Shown here: positions 24,095 to 32,372 of the stretch, one piece after another
Layout of the letters: the number at the start of each line of letters is the position of its first letter
Position numbering within the stretch: position 1 is the stretch's first letter
NCBI RefSeq assembly: GCF_030386795.1
Contig: NZ_JANUQM010000008.1
Coordinates: forward strand, 376,432 to 413,430
Reading direction: 5' to 3'
From: Streptomyces sp. S.PNR 29
GTDB taxonomy: Bacteria; Actinomycetota; Actinomycetes; Streptomycetales; Streptomycetaceae
Length of the DNA stretch: 36,999 nucleotides
Program-made: the position numbers and the translations under genes
Notes under the pieces: generated by a model
Told to the model about the DNA's origin: nothing
What the model saw: only the letters and a program-made list of their open reading frames with translations
Databases searched by the model: none

Positions 24095-24895
24095 GTGAAG
24101 TTCAAGGTTCTCGGCTCTGTCGGCATCGAGGCGGACGGCCACTTCCACAGCATCCGGGGAGGACATCAGCGGGTGCTGCTCGCCGTGCTGCTCGTCAACG
24201 GCGGCAAGCTGGTCCCGGCCGAGGAGCTCTACGCCGAACTGTGGGGCGACGAGCCGCCCATGACGGTGGAGAACGCCCTGCAGGCCCATGTCTCCCGGCT
24301 GCGCCGCACCCTGCAGGAGTTCGGCGACGGCACCGTGTCCCTGATCAGCCGCTCCACCGGCTACAGCCTCCAGTTCCCGCTGGACGATCTGGACATGAAC
24401 GTCTTTCGGCGCGGCATCGCCCAGGCCCGCTCGGTCATGGCCTTCGACACCGAACAGGCCTCCCGGCTGCTGGCGCAGTGCCTGGGCCTGTGGCGGGGGG
24501 CAGCGCTGCAGGACGTCGCCGGCGGGCTGCTGTGCCAGTCGGCGGCCGTGCAGCTGGCCGAGGAGCACCTGGCCGCGACGGAGGACAAGCTCTGGCTGGA
24601 TCTGCAGCGTGAAGTGCCCTCCGCGATCGGGGAGCTGAAGCGGATGAGCGTCGTGCACCCCTGGCGCGAGCGCATCACCGAGATGCTGATGCGGGCGCTG
24701 TACCGCTGCGGGCGGCAGGCGGAGGCGATCGAGACCTACCACGCCGCCCGCGCCCGGATGATCGCCGAGCTGGGCACCGAGCCGTCACCGCAGCTGCGGG
24801 AGCTGTTCTTGGACATACTCAACCAGTCCCCGGCGTGCGCCGGCACCGGCGCGGGCTCCACCGCACGCCCCGCGCTGTCGCCGCAGCCGGTGTGA
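24095..24895 (+). CDS. SARP-family transcriptional activator (second copy)
   Basis: The 266-residue protein has the SARP architecture. The winged-helix DNA-binding domain covers residues 1-95 (MKFKVLGSVGIEADG, VLLAVLLVNGGKLVP, NALQAHVSRLRRTLQ). The BTAD domain runs to about 245 (FRRGIAQARSVM, RMSVVHPWRERITEMLMRALYRCGRQAEAIETYHAAR). It lacks the C-terminal coiled coil of the SARP at 4280-5236, so the two are not recent duplicates. The start is GTG 24095 with GGGAGGAG 6 bases upstream. It stands between the PKS part and the azoxy-type part and converges with the seryl-tRNA synthetase operon, a good position for a cluster-wide activator. Confidence 0.92.
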   Translation: MKFKVLGSVGIEADGHFHSIRGGHQRVLLAVLLVNGGKLVPAEELYAELWGDEPPMTVENALQAHVSRLRRTLQEFGDGTVSLISRSTGYSLQFPLDDLDMNVFRRGIAQARSVMAFDTEQASRLLAQCLGLWRGAALQDVAGGLLCQSAAVQLAEEHLAATEDKLWLDLQREVPSAIGELKRMSVVHPWRERITEMLMRALYRCGRQAEAIETYHAARARMIAELGTEPSPQLRELFLDILNQSPACAGTGAGSTARPALSPQPV

Positions 24896-24918
24896 GACGC
24901 CTCCACCGTCCCCTCAGC

Positions 24919-24990
24919 GACCGCCCCGCGGCGCCCCGCCGCCCCCGGAGGTCCGCCGGAGGGCCGCCGGAGGGCCGCGGGGCGGGGGTC
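24919..24990. terminator. Convergent long-stem terminator
   Basis: GACCGCCCCGCGGC from 24919 pairs with the GCCGCGGGGCGG-GGTC region ending at 24990, enclosing smaller GC repeats (GCCGGAGGG, twice). It lies between the rightward SARP and the leftward seryl-tRNA synthetase, whose stop is at 24989, and probably serves both. Confidence 0.6.
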
Positions 24991-26269
24991 ATTCCGGGGT
25001 GCCGTCCGGCAGGATCCGTGCAAAGCCCGCATACGGCTGCAGCGCCTTGGGCAGCTCCACCGACCCGTCCGGCCGCTGGTGCTGCTCCAGCAGCGCGGCC
25101 AGGGTCCGCCCGATGGGCAGCGCGGAGCCGTTCAGCGTCGCGGCCGGCTCCTTGCCGCCGCCGCGGGTGCGGACGCGGATGCCGGCGCGGCGGGCCTGGA
25201 AGGTGCCGCAGTCGGAGACGGAGGAGATCTCCCGGAAGGTGTTGCTGCCCGGCAGCCACACCTGGAGGTCGTAGGTCATCCTGGCCGAGAAACCCAGGTC
25301 GCCGGCCGGCAGCAGCACCACCCGGTAGGACAGCTCCAGGCGGCGCAGGCACTCCTCGGCGTGCTCGACCATCAGCTGAAGCTGCCCGGGCGCGTCCTGG
25401 GCGGCGCAGATGCGGACCAGCTCCACCTTCTCGAACTGGTGCAGGCGCAGGATGCCGCGGGTGTCGCGGCCGTAACTGCCCGCCTCGGCGCGGAAGCAGG
25501 GGGTGCGGGCGGTGAACGCCAGCGGCAGGCGTGCGTCCGGCAGCAGCTCACCGGCGACGAGGTTGGTCAGCGGCACCTCGGCGGTCGGCACCAGGAACAG
25601 CTCCCGGTCACCGACGGCGGTGGCGAACAACTCGTCGGCGAACTTGGGCAGCTGGCCGGTGCCGGTCATCGTCTGGCGGTTGACCAGGTACGGCACCGAG
25701 TACTCGGTGTAGCCGTGCTCGGTGGTGTGCAGGTCGAGGAAGAAGTCGGCGAGCGCGCGCTCCAGGCGGGCGCCGGCTGCGCGCACCACGGTGAACCGGG
25801 CGCCGGACAGCCGGGCGGCGCGGGAGTGGTCCAGGATGTTCAGCGCCTCGCCGAGGTCGGCGTGGTGGGCCGCCCGGGGCGTGCCCTCCTGCACCGGCGG
25901 GCCGCCCCGTCTGACCTCGACGGCCTCGGTGTCGCTGTGTCCGTCGGGCACCTGCTCAAGGGGCAGGTTGGGGATCGCCAGCAGCAGCTCGCTCAGCTCC
26001 GCCTCGGCCCGGTCCGCGGCTGCCTGCGCCTGCTGCACCTGCTCCCGCAGCCGCCGCGCGGCCCGGCGCGCCTGCTCGCCGGGGGTGCCCGCGCCGTGCC
26101 CGCGGGAGGCCGCCTTCGCCTCGGCGCGCAGCCCGGACAGGGCCGCAAGGGCGGTGGTGCGGCGCCGGTGGGCGGCTTTCAGCGCGGCCACGTCGAGCGG
26201 GTACCGGCGCCGTGCCAGGCGCCGCACCGCCTCGGGCCCCAGGGTGAGCAGCTCCGTCACGTCGTGCAT
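24989..26269 (-). CDS. serS: Seryl-tRNA synthetase, cluster-associated (VlmL type)
   Basis: A full-length 426-residue class II synthetase charging tRNA-Ser with serine. The N-terminal helical hairpin (about residues 28-105, heptad-like REQVQQAQAAADRAEAELSEL) is the coiled coil that grips the long variable arm of tRNA-Ser. Motif 2 (FRAEAGSYGRDTRGILRLHQFEKVE) and motif 3 (NGSALPIGRTLAALLEQHQ) are intact, so it should be active. The family does not contact the anticodon. In valanimycin biosynthesis a dedicated seryl-tRNA synthetase (VlmL) supplies Ser-tRNA for transfer to a hydroxylamine, and the neighbours here fit that pathway. The last gene of the leftward operon, it starts at ATG 26269 after AAGGAGAGG. 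Alternatives are a housekeeping copy or a resistance copy. Confidence 0.93.
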   Translation of the reverse strand: MHDVTELLTLGPEAVRRLARRRYPLDVAALKAAHRRRTTALAALSGLRAEAKAASRGHGAGTPGEQARRAARRLREQVQQAQAAADRAEAELSELLLAIPNLPLEQVPDGHSDTEAVEVRRGGPPVQEGTPRAAHHADLGEALNILDHSRAARLSGARFTVVRAAGARLERALADFFLDLHTTEHGYTEYSVPYLVNRQTMTGTGQLPKFADELFATAVGDRELFLVPTAEVPLTNLVAGELLPDARLPLAFTARTPCFRAEAGSYGRDTRGILRLHQFEKVELVRICAAQDAPGQLQLMVEHAEECLRRLELSYRVVLLPAGDLGFSARMTYDLQVWLPGSNTFREISSVSDCGTFQARRAGIRVRTRGGGKEPAATLNGSALPIGRTLAALLEQHQRPDGSVELPKALQPYAGFARILPDGTPE

Positions 26270-26401
26270 GAGACCTCTCCTTGAGTGCGTCCGGCCACCG
26301 CCCCCGGCGCCCCGGGCGGGGCCGGGGCGCCGGGGGCGGTGTCGTGCCGGTGCGGTGCCGGACAGGGGCAGGCGGCCCGGCCGGCGGCCGGTGCGTTGCG
26401 T

Positions 26402-26632
26402 TCAGGCCGCCGCGCGGCGCTCGGTCATCATCCGGGCCATCTCGCCGACGTTTTCGGCCTCCATCAGCTCGTCGTCGCTGATCTTTATGCCGTAGTCCTT
26501 CTCCAGCAGCATCGACAGCTCGACGACCGCGAGCGAGTCCAGCTCGGCCTCCTCGCGGGTGGCGTCCTCGGTGATCAGGTCGGGAGAGACCTTGAGCTTG
26601 GAGACCAGGATCTCTTTGAGGGTTTCGAACAT
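26402..26632 (-). CDS. Acyl carrier protein in azoxy operon
   Basis: A 76-residue type II ACP with the pantetheine motif AELDSLAVVELSMLLEKDYG (Ser33), very acidic, and with the helix pattern of fatty-acid ACPs. The start at 26632 was chosen because AAAGGAAG lies just upstream; an ATG at 26671 adds 13 residues that overlap the upstream leader and was rejected. It directly follows the FabH-like ketosynthase gene (42-bp gap), so the pair probably performs one chain-extension or loading step. Seryl-tRNA synthetase follows after 132 bp. Confidence 0.88.
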   Translation of the reverse strand: MFETLKEILVSKLKVSPDLITEDATREEAELDSLAVVELSMLLEKDYGIKISDDELMEAENVGEMARMMTERRAAA

Positions 26633-26674
26633 GGCGGGCTTCCTTTCCGCAGAACGAAGGTCGGCACACATCGG

Positions 26675-27682
26675 TCAGCCGACGGTGACGTCGGGCCAGG
26701 TCAGGGTGGCCGCCCCCCAGGACAGCCCGCCGCCGAAGGCGGTGAGCAGCACCCGGTGGCCGGCCCGCAGCGAGCCGTCGGCCGCGCTGTGGGCGAGCAG
26801 GGTGGGCAGCGACGCCGCGGCGGTGTTGCCGACCTCGGCGATATTGGACAGCTGCCGTTCGGGCTCGAAGCCGAGCTCGTCCGCGACCGCGGCGAGGATG
26901 CGGGAGTTGGCCTGGTGGGCGGCCAGCCGGTCAACGCCCGTCAGGTCCCACCCGGCCCGCGTCACGGCTTCGCGGGAGGCTTCGCTCATCCGCCGTACCG
27001 CGTGCCTGAACGTCTCGCGGCCGTTCATCGTGAAGTACACGTCGCCCGGATCGGGCTGCTTGCTCGGCGGGCCGCTGGAACGCGACCGGGAGCCGCCCGC
27101 CGGGACCTTGATCAGGTCCGCCAGCGACCCGTCGCTGCCCAGTACGGGCATCGCGACGGCCCCCGGCTCGTCGGCGGCGCCCGCGCGCAGCAGCACCGCG
27201 CCGGCGGCGTCCCCGAAGAGCACCACGGTGCCCCGGTCGTCCGGGTCGACCATGGTGGTGAAGGCGTCCGCGCCGATCAGCAGGACCCGCTCGGCGGCGC
27301 CGGTGGCGATCAGCCCCGAGGCGCAGGTGAGCCCGTAGAGGAATCCGGCGCAGGCCGCCGACAGGTCGAAGGCGGCCAGGGTGCCCAGGCCGAGCCGGGT
27401 GGCGATCTCGGGTGCGGTGGGCGGGACCTGGTGGTCGGGTGTGGTGGTGGCCAGGATGAGGGCGTCCGCGCCGCCGCCCCCGGCCGAGGCCAGCGCCCTG
27501 CGGCCGGCCTCGACGGCGAGGTCGGAGGTGGCGTCACCGGGGTCGACCACATGCCGCACCGCCATGCCGGTCCTGGTGCGGATCCACTCGTCGCTGGTGT
27601 CCAGGCGTGCGGCCAGGTCGTCGTTGGTGACCAGCGTGGGCGGCAGGTAGGAGCCGATGCCGGCGATGACGGCGGATCTCAT
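26675..27682 (-). CDS. FabH-like ketoacyl-ACP synthase III
   Basis: The 335-residue thiolase-fold enzyme has the complete KAS III triad: Cys111 in DLSAACAGFLYG, His256 in AAHQANSRIL and Asn286 in EVGNTAAASLP, plus a GGGLSWGA C-terminal loop. Such enzymes condense an acyl-CoA (or another thioester) with malonyl-ACP, and some transfer acyl groups to other nucleophiles. It overlaps the diiron gene by 4 bases (ATGA) and precedes an ACP gene, tying it to the azoxy pathway. One possibility is extension of the serine-derived carboxyl with malonyl-ACP, as labelling indicates for azoxy products with an acetate-extended serine unit. Priming of the fatty chain is the other. ATG 27682 has GGGGAGCGGGC upstream. 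Confidence 0.92.
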   Translation of the reverse strand: MRSAVIAGIGSYLPPTLVTNDDLAARLDTSDEWIRTRTGMAVRHVVDPGDATSDLAVEAGRRALASAGGGGADALILATTTPDHQVPPTAPEIATRLGLGTLAAFDLSAACAGFLYGLTCASGLIATGAAERVLLIGADAFTTMVDPDDRGTVVLFGDAAGAVLLRAGAADEPGAVAMPVLGSDGSLADLIKVPAGGSRSRSSGPPSKQPDPGDVYFTMNGRETFRHAVRRMSEASREAVTRAGWDLTGVDRLAAHQANSRILAAVADELGFEPERQLSNIAEVGNTAAASLPTLLAHSAADGSLRAGHRVLLTAFGGGLSWGAATLTWPDVTVG

Positions 27683-28722
27683 GCCCGCTCCCCGGCCGTG
27701 CCGGCGGGGGAGGCGCCGGCGGGGGAAGTGCCGGCGGGGGAGGTGCTGGACAGGACCTCCACGGGCAGGCCCATGTAGGCCATCCGGGAGGCGGCCATCT
27801 CGTCCGTCCAGCGCTCGGCCATGTCGTAGCGCTGGTTGGGGGTGGTGTCCAGCAGCCGGGTGCCGGGCCAGATCTCGTAGTCGCCGATGAGGCCGGCGTG
27901 CTGCGTCATGCCCTGCTGGAAGAGTTCCTCGCGGTGGATGACGAACCTGCGGTCGTCGATGGAGTCCCACAGGTCGACCCCGGCCCGCAGGATCTCCATC
28001 AGCCGCGGCCGGTACTCCGGGTGGGCGCGCACATGGTCGCGCAGGATGGTGCTGGCGACCGTCAGGTGGCGGATCTCGTCGATGGCGGTGCCGCGGGAGA
28101 TCTCACCGGTGGCCGGGGACAGCGGGGTCCACTTGCGTTCGCTCAGTTCCGCGGCCGGGGCGAGCACGCCCTCGATGACGATGGCGAAGACCGCCACCCC
28201 GCCGGCGAAGTCGCGCCGGCTCTGGACGATGTCGAGGGTGAAGTCGATGACCGGCTGCAGCACCTCGCGGTGGTAGTCCACCGCCATCTCCTCGATGTCC
28301 CGCAGCAAGGTCGCCTCCGGCATCCCCAGCTCCACCAGGTGGTTGCGGAACACCCGGGCGTGCCGGGCCTCGTCGATCAGCTGGGTGGCGTAGAACTCCA
28401 GCTCGCCGATGCCGGGGGCGATGGCCACGTAGGGGGCCAGGATCCGGGTGGCGACTTCCTCGGACAGGGCACGGAAGCCGAACTCCAGCACGAGGGCCTC
28501 GCGCAGCGGGCCCGGCTCCTTGAGGAAGGCGGGCACTTCGGCGCTGTCGTGGTGGCCGGTGACCCCGCGGTCGCGCAGGGTGCCCTGGGCGACCTGGGTG
28601 ATCCAGTAGGCGAGATTGCACTCGGCGGGCCCGAGAGTGAGCTCCTTGGCGCCGTCGAGCAGACCCGGAGCGGTGTCCCAGTCGGCCTCGGGCGCCACGG
28701 TGCTGTGCGGGGAGGCGGTCAT
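27679..28722 (-). CDS. Nonhaem diiron protein, candidate azoxy synthase (VlmB type)
   Basis: A 347-residue, largely helical protein. It carries two ExxH metal-binding motifs, Glu118-A-R-His121 (QLIDEARHARVF) and Glu216-I-R-His219 (AIDEIRHLTVAS). Additional helix glutamates at about 80-89 and 184 complete a ferritin-like diiron site. The fold matches the AurF/VlmB group of N-oxygenating diiron enzymes. In valanimycin biosynthesis a nonhaem diiron enzyme oxidises a hydrazine, via azo, to azoxy, working after a membrane hydrazine synthase. Here a small membrane-protein gene lies immediately upstream. The ATG at 28722 has AAAGGAG 10 bases upstream. The C-terminal tail (residues about 330-347) is a short SPAGT/SPAGA repeat. 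The diiron class is secure; the azoxy role is inferred from context. Confidence 0.8.
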   Translation of the reverse strand: MTASPHSTVAPEADWDTAPGLLDGAKELTLGPAECNLAYWITQVAQGTLRDRGVTGHHDSAEVPAFLKEPGPLREALVLEFGFRALSEEVATRILAPYVAIAPGIGELEFYATQLIDEARHARVFRNHLVELGMPEATLLRDIEEMAVDYHREVLQPVIDFTLDIVQSRRDFAGGVAVFAIVIEGVLAPAAELSERKWTPLSPATGEISRGTAIDEIRHLTVASTILRDHVRAHPEYRPRLMEILRAGVDLWDSIDDRRFVIHREELFQQGMTQHAGLIGDYEIWPGTRLLDTTPNQRYDMAERWTDEMAASRMAYMGLPVEVLSSTSPAGTSPAGASPAGTAGERA

Positions 28723-28791
28723 GGCGGGTGGTGCTCCTTTCTGTCCCGGGCGGCAGAAAACACAGAGGGGCCCGGGAAGGCGGTGGGTGCG

Positions 28792-29346
28792 TCAGCGGGC
28801 GGCCGGGGACACCGGGTGCTCGCCCGGCTGCGCCTGGCGTGGCCGGGCGGCGGGAACGTGACCGACCGGCGCGGGGTCCGGGGTGTGCCCGACCGGCTTG
28901 GGATGCGCAAGGCGCAAATCATCCAGAAGCCGCAGATACCCCTTCTGGCGTACCGGTTCATACGGCAGCGCGAAGGACTTCATGAAGTTGCCGAACAGGC
29001 CCCGGTCACCGCTGAGATGCCAGGGGATCGCCAGCAGCGCCCACTCGGGGCCGATCAGCGCGCACCACAGGGCGACCACGACACCCTGGGTGATCATGCT
29101 GTGCATGACGTTGTAGAGCACGTAGTACGCCTTGGCGATGGGCTGTCCGCCGCTGCGGCGGAAAGCGATCGCCCCGGGGATGTACCCGATCAGGTCGATG
29201 TACAGGAACAGGCCGATCGCGGGCAGCCAGCGGATCTCGTCCAGGTGCAGGACGATCAGCGCCGTGCACACCGCGAAGGCGACCAGGTACTCGGCCCGGT
29301 GCAGGGCGAAGGTGCGCGGCGTCTCGAAGGGGTTCGCCTGGTCCAT
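28792..29346 (-). CDS. Small His-rich membrane protein, candidate hydrazine synthase (VlmO type)
   Basis: The 184-residue protein has three to four hydrophobic helices (about 18-34, 41-62, 73-98 and 101-108). Polar residues near the helices could bind metal: His16, Glu19, His34, Glu37, Asp51, His82, His110 and Asp114. The tail beyond about residue 145 is Pro/His-rich and probably disordered. In the valanimycin pathway a membrane-bound metalloenzyme forms the N-N bond by rearranging the O-seryl hydroxylamine, and it is paired with the diiron azoxy synthase. This gene sits directly upstream of the diiron gene, in the same order and direction. It starts at ATG 29346, 12 bp after the SRPBCC stop, with AGAGGGG upstream. 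I assign the role by context and layout, not by a diagnostic motif. Confidence 0.62.
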   Translation of the reverse strand: MDQANPFETPRTFALHRAEYLVAFAVCTALIVLHLDEIRWLPAIGLFLYIDLIGYIPGAIAFRRSGGQPIAKAYYVLYNVMHSMITQGVVVALWCALIGPEWALLAIPWHLSGDRGLFGNFMKSFALPYEPVRQKGYLRLLDDLRLAHPKPVGHTPDPAPVGHVPAARPRQAQPGEHPVSPAAR

Positions 29347-29358
29347 GACCCGCCCCTC

Positions 29359-29844
29359 TCAGACGCCGACGATGTCGGCGGGCGTGCCCAGCTCGACCTC
29401 GCTGCGCAGCTGCGTGCGGTCGAACAGGCCGGTGATGGCCCAGGCCACGGTCTCCTTGATGACCCGCTCGGCGATCGGGTCGAGGATGCCCTCCAGGCTG
29501 GGGATGCCGAAGTCGAAGTCGACCTCGAAGTGCACCGCGACATCCCCGCCCTGTTCGGTCAGCGCCCACGTGCCGGCGAAGGTGTCGAAGTCGCCGTCGG
29601 TCTGTTCGAACTGGATCTGGAGCTCGTCGCGGACGAAGCGGTCCTCCTCCGTCCAGCGCAGCAGGCCGCTGCGGAAGTGCAGTTCCCAGCTGGAGCTGCC
29701 CTTGGCGTCGGGCAGCGAGCCGTGCACCGTGGTGGAGCTGACGTGCGGCGCCAGCTCGGGAAAACGGTCGAACCTCGCAATGGAGTCGTAGACGGTCTGC
29801 GCGTTCTCGCCCAGGACCACCGCGTCCAGTTCCACGTGCCGCAT
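29359..29844 (-). CDS. SRPBCC (polyketide cyclase-like) protein
   Basis: The 161-residue single-domain SRPBCC protein has the usual start (VELDAVVLGENAQTVYDSIARFDRFPELAPHV) and the amphipathic C-terminal helix (LDPIAERVIKETVAWAITGLFDR). The family binds hydrophobic ligands; some members are cyclases. Its ATG overlaps the aminotransferase stop (TGATG), so translation is coupled, and it sits between amine formation and N-N bond formation. It may bind or shuttle the lipophilic amine or hydroxylamine intermediate to the membrane enzyme. No catalytic residues can be named. Confidence 0.8.
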   Translation of the reverse strand: MRHVELDAVVLGENAQTVYDSIARFDRFPELAPHVSSTTVHGSLPDAKGSSSWELHFRSGLLRWTEEDRFVRDELQIQFEQTDGDFDTFAGTWALTEQGGDVAVHFEVDFDFGIPSLEGILDPIAERVIKETVAWAITGLFDRTQLRSEVELGTPADIVGV

Positions 29845-31130
29845 CAGTTGTTACCGCCTTCCGGCATCCTGGCCGAGTGCGCGACCAGGTCGAGAGTGGC
29901 TTTGTCGAAGGAGTTGAGCAGGAATTCCACATCCAGCTCGGTCAGCGTGGCGGGCGGCGTGAAGCGGACCACCGAGCTGCCGTTCATCGAGTGGTTGGCG
30001 ACCACGCCGTGGTTGAACAGCTCGATCAGCAGCTCCCCGGCCAGGCCCGGCTCGGCCAGCTCCACCCCGATCAGCAGACCGCGGCCGCGTACGTCGACCA
30101 CCAGGCCGGGGATGTTGCGGCGGGCGATCTCGGCGATCCCCGGCAGCAGCCGGGCACCGAGGTCCATCGCCCTGGTCACCAGACGTTCTTCGGTGATCGC
30201 CCGGATGGCGCCCTGGACGGCGGCCATCAGCAGCGGCTGCCCGGAGAAGGTCGCGGTGTGGACGTAGGGGTCCTTGTCGAAGGGACGGAACGCCTTGGCC
30301 GTGGCGATGGCCGCCGAGACCGGCACCACGCCCCCGCCCAGCGCCTTGCCCGCCAGCAGCACGTCGGGCACGATGCCCTCGATGTCGGCGCCCCACCATT
30401 CGCCGAGCCGGCCCATGCCGCTTTGCACTTCGTCCAGGATGAGGAAGCCGTCGTAGGCGCGGACCAGTTCCTCGACCCGCTTGAGATAGCCCCGGGGCGG
30501 AATGATCACACCGCCCTCGCCCTGCACCGGTTCGAGGATCACACAGACCTCGCCGGGGTGCGCCCGCAGCTCCTCCTCCAGGGCGTCCGCGTCGCCGAAG
30601 GGCAGGTGGGTGACGTCGGGGATCAGCGGCCTGAAGGGCTTTTGATAGACCTCCTTGGCGGTGGCCGACAGCGCGCCCAGGGTCTTGCCGTGGTATCCGC
30701 CGCCCATGGACACGGTCCGTTTGCGGCCGCCGGCACGGGCCAGTTTCAGACCGGTCTCGACCGCCTCGGCGCCCGACAGCGCGAAGTGCACCCGGTCCAG
30801 GCCGGGCGGCATGACGGACACCAGCGCCTCCGCGGCACGCGCCACGGTCGGCTCCAGCAGGATGCGGGTGGCGACGGGGTGGGTGTTCAGCTGGCGCTGG
30901 ACGGCTTCCATCACGATGGGGTGCCGGGCGCCCATGATGAACACGCCGTAGCCGCCGGCGTTGAGGAAACGCTCGCCGTCGCTCGTGGTCAGCCAGTTCC
31001 CCTCGGATGCCACCTCCATGTGGCTGCCGAACAGCTCGGCGAGGGTGGCCCGGCCCTTGCTGAGGTGGGCCCGGTACAGGCCGAGGATCTCTTCCTCGGT
31101 ATCGACCCGGATGTCCTGGGTCACGGTCAC
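29844..31130 (-). CDS. PLP-dependent class III aminotransferase
   Basis: The 428-residue fold-type I enzyme has class III signatures: SGAEAVETGLKLAR, GGGYHGKTLGALS, ILDEVQSGMGR (Asp233, pairing with the pyridine N) and the PLP lysine Lys262 in LLAGKALGGGVVP. It should transaminate an aldehyde or keto substrate. With the neighbouring aldehyde dehydrogenase-fold enzyme, a good fit is conversion of a fatty aldehyde to the alkylamine that is then N-hydroxylated. The GTG start at 31130 has AGGGAG 6 bases upstream. A 102-bp gap containing a hairpin separates it from the flavoprotein gene upstream. The substrate could instead be an omega-amino acid. Confidence 0.92.
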   Translation of the reverse strand: MTVTQDIRVDTEEEILGLYRAHLSKGRATLAELFGSHMEVASEGNWLTTSDGERFLNAGGYGVFIMGARHPIVMEAVQRQLNTHPVATRILLEPTVARAAEALVSVMPPGLDRVHFALSGAEAVETGLKLARAGGRKRTVSMGGGYHGKTLGALSATAKEVYQKPFRPLIPDVTHLPFGDADALEEELRAHPGEVCVILEPVQGEGGVIIPPRGYLKRVEELVRAYDGFLILDEVQSGMGRLGEWWGADIEGIVPDVLLAGKALGGGVVPVSAAIATAKAFRPFDKDPYVHTATFSGQPLLMAAVQGAIRAITEERLVTRAMDLGARLLPGIAEIARRNIPGLVVDVRGRGLLIGVELAEPGLAGELLIELFNHGVVANHSMNGSSVVRFTPPATLTELDVEFLLNSFDKATLDLVAHSARMPEGGNN

Positions 31131-31195
31131 GGATAACTCCCTGGAAAAAAGGACGGCTGGGACGGGGGTCGAACAATCCGGGCCCGGGCGGGACG

Positions 31196-31218
31196 GGCAC
31201 CTGCGCCCGTCAGGTGCC
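31196..31218. terminator. 8-bp stem hairpin in operon gap
   Basis: GGCACCTG (31196-31203) pairs with CAGGTGCC (31211-31218) over a 7-nt loop, 15 bp after the flavoprotein stop. It may attenuate rather than end transcription, because the genes on both sides appear to belong to one pathway. Confidence 0.45.
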
Positions 31219-31232
31219 GGCGCGCGGGATTT

Positions 31233-32372
31233 TCAGGACAGTTCCAGCGGGGCGCCGTTGAAGTAGTCGGCCAGCGGCCCCGAGGTCGCCGCCCGGCCCG
31301 GCGGGTGGAAGATCAGCGGCCGGACGGAGGCGGCGAGCCGGGTGTGGTCGCTGCTGCGGACGAAGTCGATGCCGCCGAGCAGTTCCAGGCTCAGCTCCGC
31401 GGACCTGGTCAGGGCGTCCTGGGCGGCGTAGCGGGCGACGAGCACCTGGGCCACCGCCTCCTCGCCGCTGACGCCGTCGCGCACCGCGCGGGCGGCGCCC
31501 TCCAGCAGCGCGAAGGCGCTCTCGGCGCCGATGACCACGCCGGCGCGGTCGCCGGCGCTGCCGCGGCCGCGTTGAAGGACCAGCTCGGCCAGGGCGGCGG
31601 CGGCGCCGGCGTAACCGGCGGAGATCAGCATCTCGAACCAGATGACGCCCGCGGTCTGCAGATCGTCCAGCCGGTGCGGGTCCTCGGCCGTGGTGCGCAC
31701 CACCATGGCGTGCGGGACGAAGACGTCGCTGAGGCGGACCTCCTCGCTCTGGGAGGCGGCCAGCACGTCGTTGCCCCAGAACTGGTGCACCGTCAGGCCC
31801 GGGGAGTCGGCCGGGACCAGGGCGAGGGCCAGCTCCGGGCTGCCGTCCGGGCCGGGGACGGCGATGGAGGCGGTCAGCAGCTGCATCGAACGGGCCAGGC
31901 TGCACGGCTTCTTGGTGCCGCTCAGGCGGTAGCCGCCCTCGACGGGCTCGGCGACCACCGAGGGGGTGAAGATGTTCTGCTGGGTCTTGCCCTCGGCCCA
32001 GCCGGAGGCCATCAGCACCTGGTCGGGCACGATGCGGTGCAGCAGGTCGAGCTGGCCGCTCTCCAGGCGCCCGGACTCCTCGGCGAGCGCGTACAGCATC
32101 GAGACGGTGAAGTGGTGCATGGTCACCCCGGCGGCCACGGACGGCGAGACGGCGCCCAGCGCCCGCTGCACCCGCACCGCGTCCACCGGGTCGGCGCCCA
32201 TGCCGCCGAACTCGGCGGGCACCAGCAGTCCCACACCGCCATGGGCGCGGAAGACGTCGATCGCCGGGCTGCCCAGGGCCTCACGCTCGGCGAAGGGGAT
32301 CTCTTCCAGCGCCTTGAGCAGCCCGGGGTGGTACCGGTCGCAGACCGCGCGGGCCAAGTCGAGGGAGCGCAA
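31233..32372 (-). CDS. Acyl-CoA-dehydrogenase-fold flavoprotein, candidate amine N-hydroxylase
   Basis: About 379 residues with the acyl-CoA dehydrogenase fold: an N-terminal helical domain (VGLLVPAEFGGMGADPVDAV), a beta domain (SGWAEGKTQQNIF, GGYRLSGTKKPC, GNDVLAASQSEEVRLSDVFVP) and C-terminal helices. Known amine N-hydroxylases of azoxy pathways, such as isobutylamine N-hydroxylase of valanimycin, are FADH2-dependent members of this fold related to DszC. Its position between the aminotransferase and the aldehyde-converting enzyme supports N-hydroxylation of an alkylamine. A real desaturase is the alternative. The best ribosome site (CGGAGG) lies 9 bases before a TTG at 32372; the GTG at 32399, which would give 388 residues, has no site. 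No flavin reductase gene is visible in the window. Confidence 0.78.
   Translation of the reverse strand: MRSLDLARAVCDRYHPGLLKALEEIPFAEREALGSPAIDVFRAHGGVGLLVPAEFGGMGADPVDAVRVQRALGAVSPSVAAGVTMHHFTVSMLYALAEESGRLESGQLDLLHRIVPDQVLMASGWAEGKTQQNIFTPSVVAEPVEGGYRLSGTKKPCSLARSMQLLTASIAVPGPDGSPELALALVPADSPGLTVHQFWGNDVLAASQSEEVRLSDVFVPHAMVVRTTAEDPHRLDDLQTAGVIWFEMLISAGYAGAAAALAELVLQRGRGSAGDRAGVVIGAESAFALLEGAARAVRDGVSGEEAVAQVLVARYAAQDALTRSAELSLELLGGIDFVRSSDHTRLAASVRPLIFHPPGRAATSGPLADYFNGAPLELS

Noticed and set aside
24989..26269. Self-resistance copy of seryl-tRNA synthetase
   Set aside because: Possible, as in clusters that make seryl-tRNA synthetase inhibitors. However, VlmB-, VlmJ- and VlmK-like neighbours fit the use of Ser-tRNA as a substrate better; kept only as an alternative.
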